DNA from: UBA6382 sp964596865
GTDB lineage: Bacteria > Bacteroidota > Bacteroidia > Bacteroidales > Bacteroidaceae
Direction of reading: 5' to 3'
Length of the DNA stretch: 8,286 nucleotides
Assembly (NCBI GenBank): GCA_964596865.1
Contig: CAZQVW010000124.1
Coordinates: forward strand, 1-8,286
A program made the translations under genes and the position numbers. Under the pieces are notes generated by a model that was not told the origin of the DNA, made no database searches, and saw only the letters and a list, made by a program, of their open reading frames with translations. Below are positions 7,996 to 8,286 of this stretch, piece after piece. Positions within the stretch are counted from its first letter, which is position 1. Every line of letters starts with the position of its first letter.

Positions 7996-8079
7996 GCGAC
8001 AACTCAATTTTTAGTTGCGATAACTCGCTTTTTGGTCGTGACAATTTGACTTTTTCCCGTGAGAATTTCAGAATTTCGC
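7996..8079. repeat. 21-base degenerate repeat array, block B (four copies)
   Basis: Four units of exactly 21 bases start at 7996, 8017, 8038 and 8059. Their heads are GCGACAACTC, GCGATAACTC, GTGACAATTT and GTGAGAATTT; the middles are T-rich and most end in a pyrimidine. The first two units agree at 16 of 21 positions, and the later ones are more diverged. The unit differs from block A except for the shared YGACAA-like head. Twelve bases (7984-7995) separate the two blocks. Confidence 0.7.
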
Positions 8080-8111
8080 GTGGAAAAGCCACAAAACCCC
8101 GTGTTAGTTTG

Positions 8112-8197
8112 CGTTCACAGTGCTGTAACATTATCTTAACAGTACTGTTTAGTTATTGTTACAGTACTGTTTAGTTATTGTTACAGCACTGTTAACG
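8112..8197. repeat. Four 10-base palindromes at 22-base spacing forming an 86-base inverted repeat
   Basis: ACAGTGCTGT (8117), ACAGTACTGT (8139 and 8161) and ACAGCACTGT (8183) start exactly 22 bases apart. The two inner copies are perfect palindromes. The first and last are exact reverse complements of each other. The 12-base spacers follow the same symmetry, so the arm 8112-8148 matches the reverse complement of 8161-8197 at 33 of 37 positions, around a 12-base centre (8149-8160). The spacing of about two helical turns suits a cooperative protein-binding array. A long hairpin in RNA or single-stranded DNA is the alternative. Confidence 0.9.
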
Positions 8198-8286
8198 ATA
8201 GTCAAAACGATTGGATGTGGGAATTTGGACAGTCATTTTTCGCACGAGCACGGGAAAGAATTCTTTTTTCACGCTCATTTTTCAAA

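Larger units (their letters stand above)
7699..8286. other. Long intergenic region with repeats, no convincing gene
   Basis: This stretch is AT-rich compared with the genes and carries no recognisable protein. From left to right it contains the operon leader and promoter (to 7767), a short spacer, two blocks of 21-base repeats (about 7858-8079), a palindrome array (8112-8197) and about 90 bases to the window edge. In that last part I see nothing beyond a 28-codon frame. The longest open frame, minus strand 8131 to 7718, owes most of its length to the repeats, whose period is a multiple of three. Confidence 0.7.

Noticed and set aside
7858..8079. CRISPR array
   Set aside because: The 21-base units are directly adjacent with no unique spacers, the copies are degenerate, and no cas gene is present.
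8104..8111. Plus-strand -7 element TTAGTTTG for a gene to the right
   Set aside because: One mismatch to the consensus and no TTTG at the required distance upstream.
8145..8164. LexA/SOS box between adjacent palindromes (CTGT...ACAG)
   Set aside because: The half-sites are 12 bases apart, not the 8 of the gammaproteobacterial box, and the symmetry is better explained by the ACAGTACTGT palindromes.
8112..8197. Rho-independent terminator
   Set aside because: The individual palindromes have no loop, and the large hairpin is not GC-rich and is not followed by a T run on either strand.
8192..8278. A 28-codon minus-strand frame starting MSVKKEFFPV
   Set aside because: It is too short, has no family resemblance, ends inside the palindrome array and has no identifiable promoter in the window.

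Overview
The window looks like chromosomal DNA from a Bacteroidales bacterium (Bacteroidota). The signs are a SusB-type GH97 alpha-glucoside hydrolase, a fused NfnA-NfnB-type flavoprotein, starts that mostly lack a Shine-Dalgarno sequence, and a candidate Bacteroidota-type promoter of the TTTG / TAnnTTTG class. The genus cannot be told from the sequence. Base composition is near 50% GC in the genes and clearly more AT-rich in the right-hand intergenic region.

Layout. (1) Positions 2-1972, plus strand: the 3' part of a GH97 glycoside hydrolase whose N-terminus lies left of the window. (2) Positions 2000-7698, minus strand: four very tightly packed genes, transcribed right to left. In transcription order these are a 755-residue fused NAD(P)H/ferredoxin-type oxidoreductase, a 422-residue exported protein of unknown function, a uridine phosphorylase-family enzyme, and the tRNA-modification GTPase MnmE. 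The junctions are a 4-base ATGA overlap, a 4-base gap and a 1-base TGATG overlap, so co-transcription is very likely. GH97 and mnmE converge with only 27 bases between their stop codons. (3) Positions 7699-8286: about 590 bases with no convincing gene. This stretch holds a candidate promoter for the operon, two adjacent arrays of 21-base degenerate tandem repeats, and a four-copy palindrome array with a 22-base period. That palindrome array is itself one 86-base imperfect inverted repeat.

How the parts fit. The operon combines redox balancing (NADH/NADPH/ferredoxin), an envelope or periplasmic protein, pyrimidine nucleoside salvage and tRNA wobble-uridine modification. This is a housekeeping mix with no obvious single pathway. 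The GH97 enzyme points to alpha-glucan or malto-oligosaccharide use, but its own locus is cut off. The least ordinary parts are the structured intergenic repeats at the right end, and an MnmE whose guanine-recognition motif reads NKTP instead of NKxD. I see no RNA genes, insertion sequences or CRISPR array.
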